Positions 37,916-49,645 of a stretch of DNA of 64,000 nt are shown here, one piece after another. Made by a program: the position numbers and the translations under genes. The stretch is from contig NW_023603184.1 of the NCBI RefSeq assembly GCF_014898055.3, positions 30,172,808-30,236,807 on the forward strand, written 5' to 3'. The DNA is from Talpa occidentalis. Its lineage: Eukaryota > Chordata > Mammalia > Eulipotyphla > Talpidae. The notes below the pieces were generated by a model. The model worked only from the letters and a program-made list of their open reading frames with translations, was not told the DNA's origin and ran no database searches. Position 1 is the stretch's first letter; each line of letters starts with the position of its first letter.

Positions 37916-38199
37916 CTTGATTTCTTCTTCTTCAGATTTATTGTTTGTGTATAGGAAGGCTACTTATTTTTGTGTGTTGATTTTGTATCCTGCCACTTTA
38001 CTAAACTGATTGATTAGTTGAATCAGTTTTTCTGTGGAGTTTTTGGGGTTCTCTATGTATATTATCATATCGTCCACAAATAGTGATAGTTTGATTTCTT
38101 CCTTGCCTATTTTTCCAAATAAGTTTTAAGATGACCAACACCTCTACTAAATACCTTCTTTCCCTGCATATGCCTCCAAATTGCATATTGAAGTTTCTG

Positions 38200-40870
38200 A
38201 TTTTTTTTATTTAGAGATAAAATTTACTTACTTGAAGCATAATGTACAAATGACAGAGTACACTGATCTTGAATGAACTGCTCAGTGAATATTTTCATAG
38301 GTATATACATCCAGTTCCAAAATATGACATTCATATCTCACCATAAGAAGTCTTTGTTTATCCTTAGAGATATTACTTCCTTCACATGTAACCACTATTC
38401 TACCTACTCTCTCCATCAGTTTGTCTGTTCTTGAATTTCATATAAATTGAATTAGATGATAAATTATCATTACATCTCTTTTCATTTACTGTGAAAATTA
38501 TGCCTAAAGATTCATCCATGTTATTACATGTACGACTATTTTGTTCTTTTATAGTTCTGTGTAGTATTCCATAGTAGGAATGTACCACAATTCATTCTTC
38601 AGTTTGTGGACATTTTAGTTATTCCCATTTTGAGAAGCAATTGTGAATAAAGCTGTTGTAAACATTATATAAAAACATATGTCAATTTTTGTTGACTATA
38701 TGCCTAGGACTGTGGTTTACTGAATCATAGGGTAGGTGTATAGCTTTAAGAGAAGAAATTGCCAAGCAGTTTTCCAGAGTTATACTAATTTACACACCCA
38801 ACACTGGTTGATAAGAGTTACACTTTTTCCAGATTCTAATCAATACCTTTAATGGGTATTTTAGCCTTTTTGTGACGTGTATAATAGTGTCATTGCTTTT
38901 ATTAGCATTTTGATGCTAACAGTGTTTTGAATGCCTTTATGTATGTATAGTGGCCATTTGGATATTTAATGAAATTCCTATTTAGATCTCTTTTCCATTT
39001 AAAACATAGATTGTCTTTTTTATAGTTACACATAGTAGTTATTTATATATATTTTTTTAAGTATTCTAGATACAAAGCCTTTGCTGGACTTATATATTAA
39101 TGATATCTTTTTTTTAAGATTTATTTATTTATACAAGCACTGGGGTACAGGCCAGAGGAGCAGGAATGTGAGAGAATTCACCAGAGACAGAACAGGGAGC
39201 AGAACAGGCAGAAGCCGAAGTACACTGCTGAGAGGAGCAGAGGGTGAGACAGGAGAGGTCTGCTGCGCCATGTGGGACTCTCCCTTGCTGGCCAGGAATC
39301 AAACCCACAGTGCAGAGGCTGCAGACAGCGTCACAGCGCTGTGCTCAACCTGCTGCACCACCATGGAGGCCCATTAATGATATCTTCTATTGGCTTATGG
39401 CTTATCTTTTTGCTCACATAATATATTTTGGGGAATAAAAATTCTTAATTTTAAGAAAGCTGACCTTATCCTTTTTTTTTTTTTTCATTTTGTACGTTAG
39501 TAGCTATTAATAGGCCAGTTGCTTTAATTTTAAGTTAGCAGTTAATAGCCTTTTAAATATTAATTTAAAAAAATCTTTGTTTACACAAAGATCATGAAGG
39601 TGTGCTCATATTTTCTTCTAGAAGTTTTATAGTTTTGCCTTTTACTTTTTTGGTTTGTGATTTGTCTTGAGTCAATTCTGTGTTAATGGTGTCAGCATGA
39701 GAGCAAGGCTCATTGATTGAAAAGACTTTTCCTCCATTCTTTCACCATTGTCACACTATCACTTCATAGTAAATCTTGAAGTTTGGGAATATAAGGCTTT
39801 CAACTTTGTTCTTCATAAAGATATAACTTGACTGTTCTAGGGTCTTTGCATTTCCACATAATTTTGGATCTGCTTGCCCATTTCCACAAAAAATTTATTG
39901 AGACTCTGATTAAGATTGCACTGGATCTGTAGATAATTTGGGGAGAATTTCTACCATAACAATATTGGGTCTCCAACCATGACTCATGGTATGTTTCTCC
40001 ATTTATTTATATCTCTAAATTTTTTCTCATTATTGTTTTTTAGTTTTTAGTGTAGCTAGCTGTCTTACCTATCTTATAGAAGATTTACTCATTAGTATTT
40101 ACTTTTTTGTTATTGTATACTGAGTGGTGTTTTATAAATTTCATTTTCCATTTGTTATGATTATATAGAAATGTAGTAGAAAAGTCCTGAACTTCTGTCA
40201 GTCTTACTAAATTCACTTAGTCATTGTAGTTCCTTGCAAGTAGGTTCCTTTGCATTTTCTGTGTATATAATCATGTTAGCTGTGAGAATGACAGTTTTAT
40301 TTCTTTTTGATCTTTATACTTTCCCACCCTTTTATTGCCTTATTTTAATTACTAGAACCTCCAATGTTAAGTTGAATAGGAAGGATGATAGTGGACAATC
40401 TTGTTTTCTTCCCAACTTTCATGGGAAAGTGTTCAACTTTTAACTATTAAGATTGATGTTATCTGGAGTTGGGGTGTGTGTGTGTATTTTTTTTTAATAG
40501 ATACCTTTTATCAGATTAAAGGTATCTATTTGCATATTGCTGAGAGGTTTTTAAAATGATGAGTGGGTGTTAAAGTTTATCAGATACATTTTTTTTGCAT
40601 CTGTTGAGATGATCCTAGGAGTCTCTTCTTTATTTTGTTGACATGATGAGTTACTTTGGCTTGCATTTGAATGTCAGACCAACGTATTTTTGGAATAAAT
40701 CCCACTCGGTCATTTCTTTCATACTTTTTATATATTGCTGGGCTTGCCTTGCTAAATAATTATTTTTAGGATTTTTGTCTATATTCATAAGAGATTTTGG
40801 CCTATAATTTTCTTTTAATGTCCATGACAGATGGTGTTAGGGTTAAGCTGGTTTCATTCAATGACTTATG
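38200..40870 (-). mobile_element. Old L1 3' half, antisense, split by a SINE
   Basis: Much more diverged than the L1 before it. Reverse-strand order: L1 3' UTR-like text (38,220-38,520), 'gtagtattccatagtaggaatgta', 'ctaggactgtggtttac', then after the SINE 'gttttatagttttgcctttt', 'ctgattaagattgcactggatct', 'ttgttgacatgatgag' and 'attttggcctataattttc'. Stops throughout. A (GT)6 run lies at about 40,474. Confidence 0.85.
39110..39372 (-). mobile_element. tRNA-derived SINE, intermediate type, antisense
   Basis: AAGATTTATTTATTTATAC tail with ACTGGGGTACAGGCCAGAGG, combining a type A tail with a type B 3' segment, and GCACCACCATGGAGGCCC end. TSD ATTAATGATATCTT at 39,096-39,109 and 39,373-39,386. 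Confidence 0.96.
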
Positions 40871-40984
40871 AAGTATTTCCTTTTTACTGCTGAAAAATTG
40901 TGTAAGCTTGGTTTCTGCTCATTTTAATCCATATGATTATGTTTTTCTCTCTTGTAAGACTATGTAGTCATCAGATGAAGGTAT

Positions 40985-41080
40985 GAGTTGTCTTTTACAG
41001 TTGAGGAAACTGAGGCTCAGAGAAGTTAAGCAGGATTAAGCCCCTGGTAGTTGGTGTCAAAAAAAAAAAAAAAAAAAATC
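40985..41080 (-). repeat. MIR core relic, antisense, next to an A-run
   Basis: TTTTACAGTTGAGGAAACTG followed by 'gctcagagaagttaagcagg' is the reversed MIR core. A 19-base A run follows at about 41,060-41,078. Confidence 0.85.
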
Positions 41081-43900
41081 TGTCCTATTCAAAGCCTGTG
41101 TTAAATAATGGAGATGAGGGAAAATGACTCAGCAAGTGGTGCTATTGGAGGTGTCAAGAAGCACCAGACGTTGCTTTCTTGAAAGTTTTGAAAACTTACT
41201 TTTTGCTGGACTAAGAACCCACACCCCTGACAAATGTTCCTAGTTATTTGTAAGGATTATGACTTAAAGTAGCTAAATTTTATAATTCTCTGTTGTCTGT
41301 ATCAAATGAAAAATCCATCCATTCCCAAACTGAATAAATCAGTTTATTTCTCTGTGGGAATAAATGGTTACTTGAAATGTGCTGGGATTCCTTTTTCCAA
41401 ATCCACATAGTCCTGGCAAAAATTCTTTCACTTTGTAGAAGTTAAGATATTTCTAACTTTGACTTTCCCCACCATGTTAAGGTTAAGGAATCAACTCTTC
41501 TTATATTAAAGACCCAAAGATATGGGGGGACAGCTTAATATAAGGAAATATAAGGTGACTTTTAAGATTTTTCTAGTACTTTATTTTTCCCCAACGTCAT
41601 TCATTCTCACCAGAGAGTCATTCTTATTTAAAAAAAGTTAAATTGTTAGTTCACTGGGAGGCATCTTTTTCTTCAGTTAAGTGATGCAAAATACATGAAA
41701 AGTTGTACCTTGTTTATTAATTACTAAGTTTCAGGTTTTAGAACAATTATTTACTGATGACTTCTCATCGTGTGGCTATTTACATTTTTTATTTTATGAG
41801 TTTCCAGCAAGCTATAATGTTGTTTAGTCACTAAAATTTGTGCAGTGCCAATAACCTTATTTTTTTTAATTCATGTGGATGCCTTCAATAAGTTTGTGTT
41901 ATTTACAGTTAGCTTAATTAAAAAATATGGCTCTCTTTGAAATTGCTTCTTGTTTTTAAGCCATAAAACATTATTTAGTGAAACTATGAAAGAATAATGT
42001 TAGAAGTAGTACTTTTGAGGGAAAAATGTTCTGTATTAAGAAAAAGCTCAAAATTTCAGAACTGAAATCGTTTTAAGAGTTCACTTTATCCTAGTGTCGG
42101 ATATTGCTATCTTATTAGGATCATATTGTTGATAAATATAGTATTTATTGGTCTCAAAAATTCTTTCTTAATTACTGATATCTCCAACAAAGGAGACATA
42201 ACTTTAGTTTAAGAGTAAATATTATTTTTAACCATGGTCGCTTTAAAATTGAAGTTAAAGTGTGGTCTGCCTGTCTTTTCCTTCTCTTCTGTTAGGAATA
42301 ATAGATGTTTATTTTCTTTCTGTTCTATAGATCTAATTGATTAATAGGTGGAATCTAATCAGGTTAATTATTAGCATGAGAATTAAGTATTTCATTTTTG
42401 TTTTTTAATAAAGGTAGACGTGAATGGATCTGATAATGTGCCGAATAATAATTTGTTTTAGAGCTTCAGTGTGTTAATGGAATTGGAAATACTTGTTATA
42501 TATGTTATATTAAAATTCTGAGACAGCCAGAGGCAGTTGATTGGCTTTGTTATAATCTGTGAAACAGGAAAAATTTAAAAAATTTCAAGGTTAACTATCA
42601 AAAAGAAGTCTTTAGAAGGAATATTTTAACAATCCCATTGCTCATGAACTAACCATTAAACACTGTAATAAAAAAGGCTTGCGAACTTTCCCCATTTTTA
42701 GGGTAATATTTTAAAAAAATTACTAAATAATAAAAGGTTACCGATATTCCAGTTGACGTTTTCCCTCCAAATGAAGTTTTTCCTTTTGCTGTCTCTGTGT
42801 TTTCATTTTCAATGTTCAAGTGATACTGTTGCTGGCAACATTTCTTATAAAGAGTGAATTCATTCTCTTATTGTAGATGTGCTGATGTCATTACATCCTT
42901 TTATATATATTTTTTATGGTTTAGTTATTTCATGGGAACCTGACACAGCGAAAGATTGAAAGGTTAGCTGAAAGAGAAAAGAGATGAAACTGAAACTAAA
43001 AATGGTTAAATATACACTAGTCAGTTATCAGTTACTACTTACATGTTATCTGTGGTAAAATTTAAATTTGTTCTGACTTTTCCTTGTTTCTGTAGTAGCC
43101 TGCTTAAAATAAGTATGTTACCATTTTCTGTGAGCATCCATTTCATCCATTGTGCTCAAGTCTTAGCAACCAATTTTAATAGTAATTTTGTAAAATATAG
43201 AGCTTAATGTAAATATAGAGCCTAATCTTCCCCATGAATTCTATTTTGTGTAAGTTAGTGGCAACAAAATAGATTGATTCATAGACTAGCTTTCTTCCAT
43301 CAGCATAGATGGTATGTTCTGTATTTGCACTGTCTTAAGCATATTTCCTGTTATCATTTTCTTGTTTTGTTGAGTTAGATGGCTAAAATTAGTAGTAGAT
43401 AAAATTTGCCCTCCAAATATCTTTGGATTCTAATTTCTTACAATTGATAATCTCTTTATAATTGATAATCAAAACTTGTTTCAAAAGCTTGAAAAATTTT
43501 ACCATGAAGTTTTTGTTCACTTTTTATATTTTAACGTAATATATGCACATAATTAAAAATTACATTGTGTTAAAAAATTTAAAATGAAAATTAGCTGTTC
43601 TCTTTCTAGTTCTTCTCCACACTTAAGTTCTCCCACTATTATGACTCCTAATTTTTTTCACTGTCTCTTATGGTACTTATCTACATAATTTAAAATATTA
43701 TCTTTTTTTGCCAGTGTCTTGACTTAAACAATTCCTTTATGGTTACTGGGGATTTAGGACTCGTAGAATTCTTTCCTCCTACTCTTCTTCCATTCTCTTG
43801 CTAAAGCTATGTCACAATCTTAAAATCTACTTTTGGCATTTTCATTCTTTGGTTATGGAAATACTGCTTGCTATTGCAGTGGTACACTTTCTTTATTTTA
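41081..43900. other. Repeat-free AT-rich block of about 2.8 kb
   Basis: No SINE, L1, LTR or DNA-transposon relic recognised, in contrast with flanking DNA where a SINE occurs about every 2 kb. No open frame of note. A small duplication, AAATATAGAGC(T/C)TAAT, lies at 43,193-43,229. Candidate constrained non-coding sequence. Confidence 0.5.
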
Positions 43901-44744
43901 AAAAGCATCTTGTGTTACTATTAAAAAGTCCAAAACAATTCTGATTTCTCTCTGAAAACTTTTAGGATTTCTTTATGCTGTTGTGCCTGACTGCATATTT
44001 TGTTTTTTTCTTCCTGACTGTGTTAATATTTAATGGGTATTCGTATGTAGGATACCAATATTTTAATTTTGAAAACTTTTCCTGTGATTTTTGTAAGTTT
44101 CTTTTACTTTCTTTCAGCTTGCTCTTAATGGACAATCTACTTACTGGAAAATGTATTTCCCAGGTTGACATCAGATTTCCTATTTTAATCGCCTAATTTC
44201 TAAAATCTTTTTTTTTCTCCCGCAAATCCATTTTTTTAGGCTTTTTGTTTTGTTTTCCTAGGTTTTTTTCTTTTCATCTTCCTCTTCTACTGAATTATAA
44301 TTTTTTGCTACCATAGTTTTAATTTCTCAGTGTTTTAATCTTTGTTCCCATTTTAATATACTTTTGTTTCATGAAAGCTCTACCTACTCTTAACTCTGAA
44401 ATTGTTAATGACAGTTGATTGATACTTTCTTCTGTGTCCTTTTCCTCCAGGTTTCTAGTTTTTTTGGTACTCATTTTGGTTTTTGTCTTTCTATTAAAAG
44501 CTTTCATTGGATTCTTGAAATCCTTTTTCCTCTAAGATACCTCTATCTCTGGTTAATTTGGGAGATGACTTCCAAAACTAAACTGAGATAATAGGAAAGC
44601 GAGAGAGGAAAATTGATAAACTATGTATTGATTGAGTGTGTTGCTCTTGCGGGTAGCTGGAGAGTTCAGTATTTTTGTAGACCCTCAGAGAGACTCTGTA
44701 GGAACCACTTTCTTATGCATTTTAGGAAAAAGAATATTAAAACA
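43901..44744. other. Unassigned T-rich stretch
   Basis: T-rich sequence with two opposite overlapping 70-codon frames near 43,970-44,190 that show no known domain. It may be very old LINE sequence; not assignable. Confidence 0.4.
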
Positions 44745-44905
44745 GAATGTCCATAGCAAACCATAGCCACTACTTAAATAAAATTTAAAATTCTGTTTTT
44801 ACATATACTAATTATATTTCAAGTACCTAATAACCACTTGTGGGTAGTGGCTATTGGATTAGACAGTACAAATATAGAACATACCTCATATTATATACAC
44901 TGAAG
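44745..44905 (+). repeat. hAT-type (MER-class) nonautonomous DNA transposon relic
   Basis: 'atttcaagtacctaataaccac', then TTGTGGGTAGTGGCTATTGG and 'gacagtacaaatatagaac', the pattern shared with the relic at 61,560-61,775. Diverged. Confidence 0.7.
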
Positions 44906-45468
44906 TCTGAGAAAGTTGGGCTCTTTATCTATTAACATTTATCTTTTAATTTGAAGGTTTTCCTGGAGTTATTAACTCTCTGTCACTTCTTGCTTGCATC
45001 TTACAGGAGTTGTGTCAATCTACATCTTACCTCTGTTTTCTACTGACTAGAAATGTAGAGTTTTTCTTCTTCGTTTTCTTGAGAGGTCAAAATTCTGATC
45101 TGTCAATCTGAGAGAAGTAGTCATGCAACAGAAGATAGTGGAGATATACTTATCCTCTTTTAATTATGTAGATTTTCAAACAAACTACTCAGGTTTTAGT
45201 GCGAAATGTTACCACCCAAATCTGTGGAAATTGGTATCTTTACATTCTAAGTTTTACTACAAAATAAATTGACTTCTCATTCTTATGCTCATGGGGCATT
45301 TAGGTTTCAGTCCTCTCTGATCTTCAAATAACCCCATCTCTTTGGTGCTTAAGAAAAACATGATGTAATATTTCAAATATATGGGGCAGTATAAAGAAAA
45401 ATGTATTTGTAATTCAAGTAATATTCAGATAAACTCAGCAATGCCTTCATTTATTTTCTTTTTTAAAA
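44906..45468. other. Unassigned stretch
   Basis: No recognised repeat or gene up to the SINE/L1 insertion. Confidence 0.5.
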
Positions 45469-45469
45469 T

Positions 45470-45717
45470 GGGCCTCCCCGGTGGCGCAGCGGTTGAGCGC
45501 TGGATTGCGAAGCTGCCCGCAGCCTCTGCAGCGCAGGTTCAATCCCCGGCTGTTCCCCGGCCACCGAAGGAGGGTCCCACATGGCTCGCAGACCTCTCCT
45601 GCTGCCTGCTGCTCCCCCTCAGCAGTGTACTTCGGTCCTTCCTCCTGCTCTGCTCCCCACTCTGGCTCTGGTGAATTCGCTCACCATCCCGTGCTTCTGA
45701 CTGTACCCAGTGCTTGT
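45470..45717 (+). mobile_element. tRNA-derived SINE, type A, 5' part of a SINE/L1 chimera
   Basis: Full SINE body from GGCCTCCCCGGTGGCGCAGC to CCCAGTGCTTGTA, but the usual TAAATAAATAAATC tail is absent. L1 ORF2 sequence begins immediately. See the L1 entry that follows. Confidence 0.95.
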
Positions 45718-47535
45718 ACACAAACAATAAATCTGAAGAAGAAGAGATCAAAAAAACCATCCCTTTTATTATCAAAACAAAAAAATCAAATACTTGGGAA
45801 TAAATCTAACAAAAGAGGTAAAGGACCTATACAAAGAAAACTATAAAACACTGTTAAAAGAAATAGAAGAAGACACAAAGAAATGGAAAGACATCCCCTA
45901 CTCATGGATTGGAAGAATAAACATTATTAAAATGGCCATCCTACCAAAAGCAATCTACAGATTCAATGCTATTCCAATAAAAATTTCAATGTCATTCTTC
46001 AAAGAAGTAGAACAATTATTGATGAAATTCATAAGGGATCACCAAAAACCCCGAATAGCCAAAGCTCTCCTGAAAAAAAAAAGAAGGGAATGGAGGCATC
46101 ACACTCCCAGACTTCAAACTATACTGCAAAGCCATAATCATCAAAACTGCATGGTATTGGAACAAGAACAGACACACAGACCAATGGTATCGAATAGAAA
46201 ACCCAGAAATAAACCCACAGATTTATGGTCAACTAATCTTTGACAAAGGAGCAAAGAATATGCATTGGAGCAAAGAAAATTTGTTCAATAAATGGTGCTG
46301 GGAAAACTGGGTCGCTACATGCAAAAGAATGACGCTTCACCACTACCTCACACCATACACAAAAATCAACTCAAAATGGATTAAAGAACTAGACATAAGA
46401 CCTGAAACCATAAAATACATAGAAGGAAATATAGGCGAAACACTACGTGATAGGCACATCAAAGACATCTTTACAGACACATCACCCAAAGCAGTGATAG
46501 TGAAGGCAAAGATAAATAGCTGGGACTACATCAAATTAAAGAGCTTCTGCACAGCAAAAGAGACAATAACCAAAACAAAGAGAAACCCCACCGACTGGGA
46601 GAACATTTTTGCACCCAGCACTAATGATAAAGGGCTGATCACAAAAATCTGCAAAGAGCTTATGAGACTCAACAACAACAAGAAAATAATCCTGTCAAAA
46701 AATAGGCAGAAGAGCTAAAAAGAAACTTCTCTGAAGAGGAAATGCAAATGGCCAACAGGCATATGAAAAAATGTTCAACATCACTTGTCATCAGGGAAAT
46801 GCAAATCAAAACTACCACCATCTTACACCAGTGAGAATGGCACATATTAAAAAAACTAGCAACAACAAATGTTGGCGAGGATGTGGAGAAAAAGGAACTC
46901 TCCTGCACTGCTGGTGGGAGTGCAAACTGGTCCAACCACTATGGAAAGCTGTGTGGAGATTTCTGGACCTACTAAACATAGAGCTTCCATATGATCCAGC
47001 AATTCCACTCCTAGGTATTTACCCAAAGGACACAGAAACATCAATTTCAAAGAGCACCTGTACCCCTATGTTTATAGCAGCACTGTTTACAATAGCTAAG
47101 CTTTGGAAACACCCCAAATGCCCAAAAATAGATGACTGAATCAAGGAGATGTGGTACATATACACCATGGAATATTACTCAGCATTCAAAAAAGATAAAC
47201 ACATGCAATTTCCAGCAACATGGATGGCACTGGAAGGGATCATGCTCAGCGAAATAAGCCAGAAAGAAAAAGAAAAATACCGGATGGTCTCACTCATAGC
47301 AGGAATCTAGAAAACTTAAATAAGGGACCAGGAAAATGAATAACTATAAGAAAGTGAAAATCAAAATCAACAAAAAACTATGAACCAGAGACACTCTCTG
47401 GGGGGTGTGGGGTGGGGAGGGGAGGGATTGGGGTCAAAATAAGGGGTTGCAATTTTATGGGGAATATAAAAATAAAATTTATTTAAAAAAACATAAAAAA
47501 TAAATAAATTAAAATTAAAAAAAAATATCTTAAAA
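45718..47535 (+). mobile_element. L1 3' part of a SINE/L1 chimera (ORF2 end, 3' UTR, tail)
   Basis: Starts abruptly at CACAAACAATAAATCTGAAG, inside ORF2, exactly where the SINE stops. It runs through ORF2 with frames of 149, 152 and 122 codons (45,794-46,243; 46,260-46,718; 46,771-47,139) broken by frameshifts, and reaches the 3' UTR with a G-rich tract at 47,400-47,432, AATATAAAAATAAAATTT and A-rich tail. L1 sequence that should lie upstream of 45,718 is missing on the other side of the SINE. TAAAATG at about 45,462-45,468 and again at about 47,539-47,545 may be the shared short target duplication. Confidence 0.93.
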
Positions 47536-47545
47536 AATAAAATGC

Positions 47546-48365
47546 ATGAAATCTTTTATTTAATTAAATTGCATTGATATCAAGGCTGCTGAGATTGTAT
47601 TGTGTAATTTACCAATATTTTATTGATAATTTTGAGCTTATTTGCAAAAGAGATCTTGTCTTAAAATTTCTTCCTCTTCTAGCCTCTAGCCTCATCTGCC
47701 TTTGAAGTCAAGGTAACACTATACTTAAGAAATACATTGATGAGTTTTCTTTATTTTTCTGTTATGTGGAGCAGTCTGTATAAAATTGGATTAATTTCTT
47801 CCTAATGCTTGTTTGAATTATTCAGTAAAGGCCTAGTGCTAGGTATGTATGTGTAAGTCACATTCTTTCATTCTGTTTTAATATTCTTTTTCCTAAAATG
47901 CATAATAAAGTGGTACTTTTCAATTTCCATTTGCTAATGGCAATCTTTTTGTGAATCAGAAAGTTCTTTTTTTTCTTTAATGCTCTCTTGAATGACGGTT
48001 TAGCTGGCTATAGAATTCTAACTTGACAGTATTTTCCATATGGCTTTGTCTTCCCCAAATATCTCTTGAAAAACTTCTTTTTAAAGTTTGGCCTAATGAC
48101 CACGTGGCTCAATATTTAGCCTGAATCTTACTTACGTAGAGTCCTATCAAATAACTAATTTTTAAAATGGATCCCAGTTGCCAGTTAGTTAATAGGAAAA
48201 ATTTATAGCAAATGGTACATTATAGTCTCAGTATCTTTAATTATAATGATAAGAGGTTTTTGCAAACAGTTAAGACAACATTTCCAAATCATGGCTTCAT
48301 AGTAGAACTTGTTGACTTAATTGATTTGAGATGGGAGTTGAAAGCTGTTTAAGAGTTTAAGTTTA
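47546..48365. other. AT-rich stretch with a small old L1 fragment
   Basis: 47,965-48,060 resembles antisense L1 ORF2 ('gctctcttgaatgacgg' and 'gctatagaattctaacttgacag'). The rest is unassigned. Confidence 0.45.
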
Positions 48366-48369
48366 AGAA

Positions 48370-49645
48370 ACAAACTGATCTGTACATTCAATGAAATTTT
48401 GATACAAAACTAGTAGTCTTTTTTCATTTTTAAAAAGAAATTGATGAAATAATTGTAAAATTTATATGGATAGACAAAAGCCAACATAATTTTAAAAGCG
48501 CATTGTTGAACTTATACCATTTAATTTCAAGATTTACTTAAATACAGTGAAATAGTAGTGATAGAATTGACATCATGCATCAATGGAATAGAATTGAATG
48601 TCTAGAAATAGACTCACTTAAATAAGGTTGATATTTTTGGTGCCAATTGCAAAGAGGCCAATGCACTTAAAAAAATAGCATTATAATTTTTTCAAAAAAT
48701 GTACTGGAATAATTGCATAATCTATATGGAAATAAAATGAACACTGACTTTTACATCATAGAGTAAAAAGAATTATAAATCAAAATTTGAAAATAAAAAG
48801 CTATATAACATCTAGAAAAAATATTGAACATAAAAACACAAACCATAAAAGAAAAAAATCATTAAACTGGAATTTATTAAAATTAAGAACACTGTTCTTT
48901 GAAAACTCTCAATAAGGAAATTAAAATCTATCCCCATGCATGGGAAAAGTAATCACAATGCTTATATCTGATAAATTGCTTATACCTAGAACATTTAAAG
49001 AATACTGCAGCTCAATAAAAGTGAACAAATTCAATTAAATGTTGGCAAAAGATTTGAGCAATCTGCTGGTGAAAATGTAAACTGGTACTCGAAAATGATC
49101 TGGCAGTTTAGCATGTGATCTTGGAATCCTTTCCTAGGTATTTACTGAAGAGAAATGAAAATATATCCACAGAACAATTTGTTCGTGCATGTTTATAGCA
49201 CTTTTCTTAAAAATAGCCATAAATTAAAAACAACCCAAATGTTCATCAGAGGTGAATGGGTGAACAAATTGCAGTATATCCCTACGATGGAATATTATTT
49301 GCTAATACTAGGGAATGAACTATGAATATGCCCAACACAATGGGTGAATCTTAAAACATCAACAAAAATATGCTAAATGGAAGAAAGTGAATACAAAGGA
49401 ATAAGTGATATATAATTCAATTTATATATAATTCTAGAAAAGGAAAACTAGAGTGTTACAAAGTAAATCAATAATTATCTGGGTAGTGGAAGGGGAATCA
49501 ACTAGAGGAGCACAGGGAAATGTGCGTTGGTGATGTTTGTTTTATATTTTAACAGTTGTATAATATTTGTGAAAAATCATCAAACTTAGCGTTCTAAGAG
49601 TGGATATGTAAATTTTACATCAATAAATTTGATTTTAGGGGGAGG
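48370..49645 (+). mobile_element. Old L1 ORF2 3' relic, plus strand
   Basis: Diverged L1 in sense orientation: 'aatttatatggatagacaaaag', 'atcaatggaatagaattg', 'gatgaaaatgtaaactggtac'-like, 'tttatagcacttttcttaaaaatagcc', 'acaacccaaatgttcatcag' and 'ggaatattatttgctaat'. One of the few sense-strand L1s in this intron. No open frame. Confidence 0.85.

Larger units (their letters stand above)
35576..38110 (-). mobile_element. 5'-truncated L1, antisense, with 18-bp TSD and two nested SINEs
   Basis: One insertion bounded by a perfect TSD, TTTTCCAAATAAGTTTTA, at 35,558-35,575 and 38,111-38,128. The minus strand reads the 3' half of L1 ORF2 and the 3' UTR, through a long frame (for example 237 codons at 36,381-37,094 with the [16 protein letters not shown] segment, and 133 codons at 37,158-37,559) but with frameshifts and two SINEs. 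Reverse transcriptase and endonuclease parts are missing, so it is dead. About 1.9 kb is L1 proper. Its sequence closely matches the plus-strand L1 at 45.7-47.5 kb, so both belong to the same young family. Confidence 0.97.

Noticed and set aside
45794..47139. Three consecutive plus-strand frames as an operon-like gene set
   Set aside because: They are successive pieces of one frameshifted L1 ORF2.
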